Assembly (NCBI RefSeq): GCF_042427745.1
Contig: NZ_JBHMFA010000005.1
DNA length: 64,000 nt
Strand: one strand, 5' to 3'
Source of the DNA: Algibacter miyuki
GTDB lineage: Bacteria; Bacteroidota; Bacteroidia; Flavobacteriales; Flavobacteriaceae
Numbering within the stretch: position 1 is the stretch's first letter; each line of letters starts with the position of its first letter. The notes below the pieces were generated by a model that was not told where the DNA came from, did no database searches, and worked only from the letters and a program-made list of their open reading frames with translations. A program made the translations under genes and the position numbers. Positions 62,718-64,000 of the stretch are shown one piece after another.

Positions 62718-64000
62718 TTATTTCAACCAAGCGGGAATAGCATCGTTTGTCTCCCACTTTTTTACTAACTCATCCAAATTATCACCTTCCCATTCAGTTG
62801 AACCAGCCGGTATAGCATCCTGTTTTGGTAACCACTTTTTATGTGCTTTAATAACCTCTGCATATTCTGGATTATTTGCTAGATTAGTATGTTCTCCTGG
62901 ATCTGTTTTATGATTGTATAATTCTTCACCTCCATTACGATATCGAATATATCTCCAATCGTTACTTCTTACCGCGTGATTTTTGTAATACCATGTGGTT
63001 AATACAGAACGGTCTTCTTTTTTCTTCGGATTATTAATAAGCGACACCATACTTTTGCCTTCTAATTTTGGTAAACTAGGAAGATTACAGAGTTCTGTTA
63101 AGGTAGGATACACATCTAAAAGACTTACCACTTGACTACTTTTTTGGCCGTTGTTTTTATTATTTGGTACTTTAAAATACAAAGGTACTTTTGTGGCTTC
63201 TTCCCAAAGGGCTTGTTTTCTGAAATGTCTTTTTTCGCCTAAATGCTGGCCGTGATCTGACCATAACACAACGATGGTGTTTTTACCGTTCGGACTTTTT
63301 TCTAACGCATCGATAACCTTTCCTATTTGCTCATCGACAAACGTGACACACGCTAAATACGATTGCACCAACTCTGGTAAAATTTCTTTTCTCTGAGTCA
63401 CATCACCCCAACCACCTCTTGGCGTATAACCATAAGCGATAGCTTTTCCCATAATAGGAATATCTTCAAACTCATTTTCGGGAACTTCGGGCACTACAAT
63501 ATCTTCAATAGGATATAAATCGAAATATTTTTTTGGTGCACTGTACGGTACATGCGGACGAATAAAACCAACGGCCATAAAAAATGGTTTCTCTTGTTTT
63601 TCGTTAAGTTTATCAATCGCCCAATTGGCTATTTGCTCATCGTACATGCCTTTTTCAGGAATATCTTCGTCTTCTAAAGGACCTCCGCATAAAGAATAGA
63701 ACCGGTTAGTATCTTTATAGTTTTTAATAATATCATCTTCGCCATACAATTGTACCAGTTGTCCGCCATTTTTTGGAAACGGATAAAACATAGTACCTCG
63801 ATATCCAAAACCATTTTCTTTGATGTGGGGTTCCATATTATTCCAGAAATGAGGAGAATATGCTGTCCAGAAATCATCGGTTTTATTCTTATAATCCGAC
63901 TCGCCACTATGGAAAACTTTCCCTGTAGCATAGGTATTATAACCATTGTTTTTAAAATGCTCTGGTAACATACTATGGTTAGCCATAACCGTTTCATAGT
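62718..64000 (-). CDS. S1 formylglycine sulfatase, iduronate-2-sulfatase-like (N-terminus beyond window)
   Basis: The frame stays open to the window edge; the ATG at 63986 is internal. The missing N-terminus would contain the CxPSR maturation motif. Visible residues: YNTYATGKVFH, FMAVGFIRPHVPYSAPKKYFDLYP, VVLWSDHGQHLGEKRHFRKQALWEEATKVP and the C-terminal GGEELYNHKTDPGEHTNLANNP, the same order as in the neighbouring sulfatase at about 40 percent apparent similarity by eye (not computed). It therefore belongs to the same iduronate-2-sulfatase-like group, probably with a different sulfate position. It is upstream of the other locus genes. Confidence 0.9.
   Translation of the reverse strand, partial: YETVMANHSMLPEHFKNNGYNTYATGKVFHSGESDYKNKTDDFWTAYSPHFWNNMEPHIKENGFGYRGTMFYPFPKNGGQLVQLYGEDDIIKNYKDTNRFYSLCGGPLEDEDIPEKGMYDEQIANWAIDKLNEKQEKPFFMAVGFIRPHVPYSAPKKYFDLYPIEDIVVPEVPENEFEDIPIMGKAIAYGYTPRGGWGDVTQRKEILPELVQSYLACVTFVDEQIGKVIDALEKSPNGKNTIVVLWSDHGQHLGEKRHFRKQALWEEATKVPLYFKVPNNKNNGQKSSQVVSLLDVYPTLTELCNLPSLPKLEGKSMVSLINNPKKKEDRSVLTTWYYKNHAVRSNDWRYIRYRNGGEELYNHKTDPGEHTNLANNPEYAEVIKAHKKWLPKQDAIPAGSTEWEGDNLDELVKKWETNDAIPAWLK

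Overview
The window looks like chromosome from a marine member of the Flavobacteriaceae (Bacteroidota). The reasons are low GC, many lipoproteins, a SprB-like surface protein with a type IX secretion C-terminus next to a SprF/PorP partner, a sulfatase-rich polysaccharide utilization region, and several promoters with the Bacteroidota TAnnTTTG -7 box. Genus and species cannot be fixed from the sequence alone. No rRNA, tRNA, CRISPR array, phage or insertion sequence was recognised.

Layout. 1-3.3 kb: 3' part of an MFS efflux gene, then a reverse-strand operon (DoxX-like, FMN reductase, MarR regulator, pirin) with a candidate operator overlapping its promoter. 3.4-8.3 kb: an acyl-CoA carboxylase beta subunit, a CLC antiporter with fluoride-type motifs and a structured leader, and a K+/H+ antiporter. 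8.7-12.7 kb: a PAS histidine kinase, a DUF3124 lipoprotein, a broken secreted-peptide gene and SppA. 12.9-18.8 kb: the menaquinone genes menB, menA, menC and menE with an embedded metallo-hydrolase and CPBP protease. 18.8-32.5 kb: mostly housekeeping genes (ung, holA, YciO-type synthase, UvrD/PcrA helicase) mixed with secreted or lipid-anchored proteins (papain-like peptidase, OmpA lipoprotein, two alpha/beta hydrolases, Gly-rich protein). 32.6-36 kb: membrane-anchored GltS-like protein, a small membrane protein, patatin. 36.2-43.3 kb: giant SprB-like adhesin plus SprF. 43.3-51.2 kb: M1 peptidase, recG, miaE and a histidine kinase/response regulator pair.

51.3-64 kb: one co-directional reverse-strand block, transcribed from the window's right edge leftwards: S1 sulfatase (cut by the edge), S1 sulfatase, heparinase II/III-like lyase with a Tat-type signal, a second unusual lyase-like protein, SASA esterase, parallel beta-helix protein, GH2 with a malectin-like C-terminus. 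Together these look like a degradation line for a sulfated, probably uronate-containing and acetylated algal polysaccharide. No SusC/SusD pair or regulator is inside the window, so the locus probably continues past 64,000.

The least ordinary signals are the lyase-like protein at 56,507-58,756 within that locus, the switch-like leader of the CLC gene, the tandem TTCCAAGGAA boxes, the GC-rich intergenic element near 25.3 kb and the decayed small gene near 10.85 kb.
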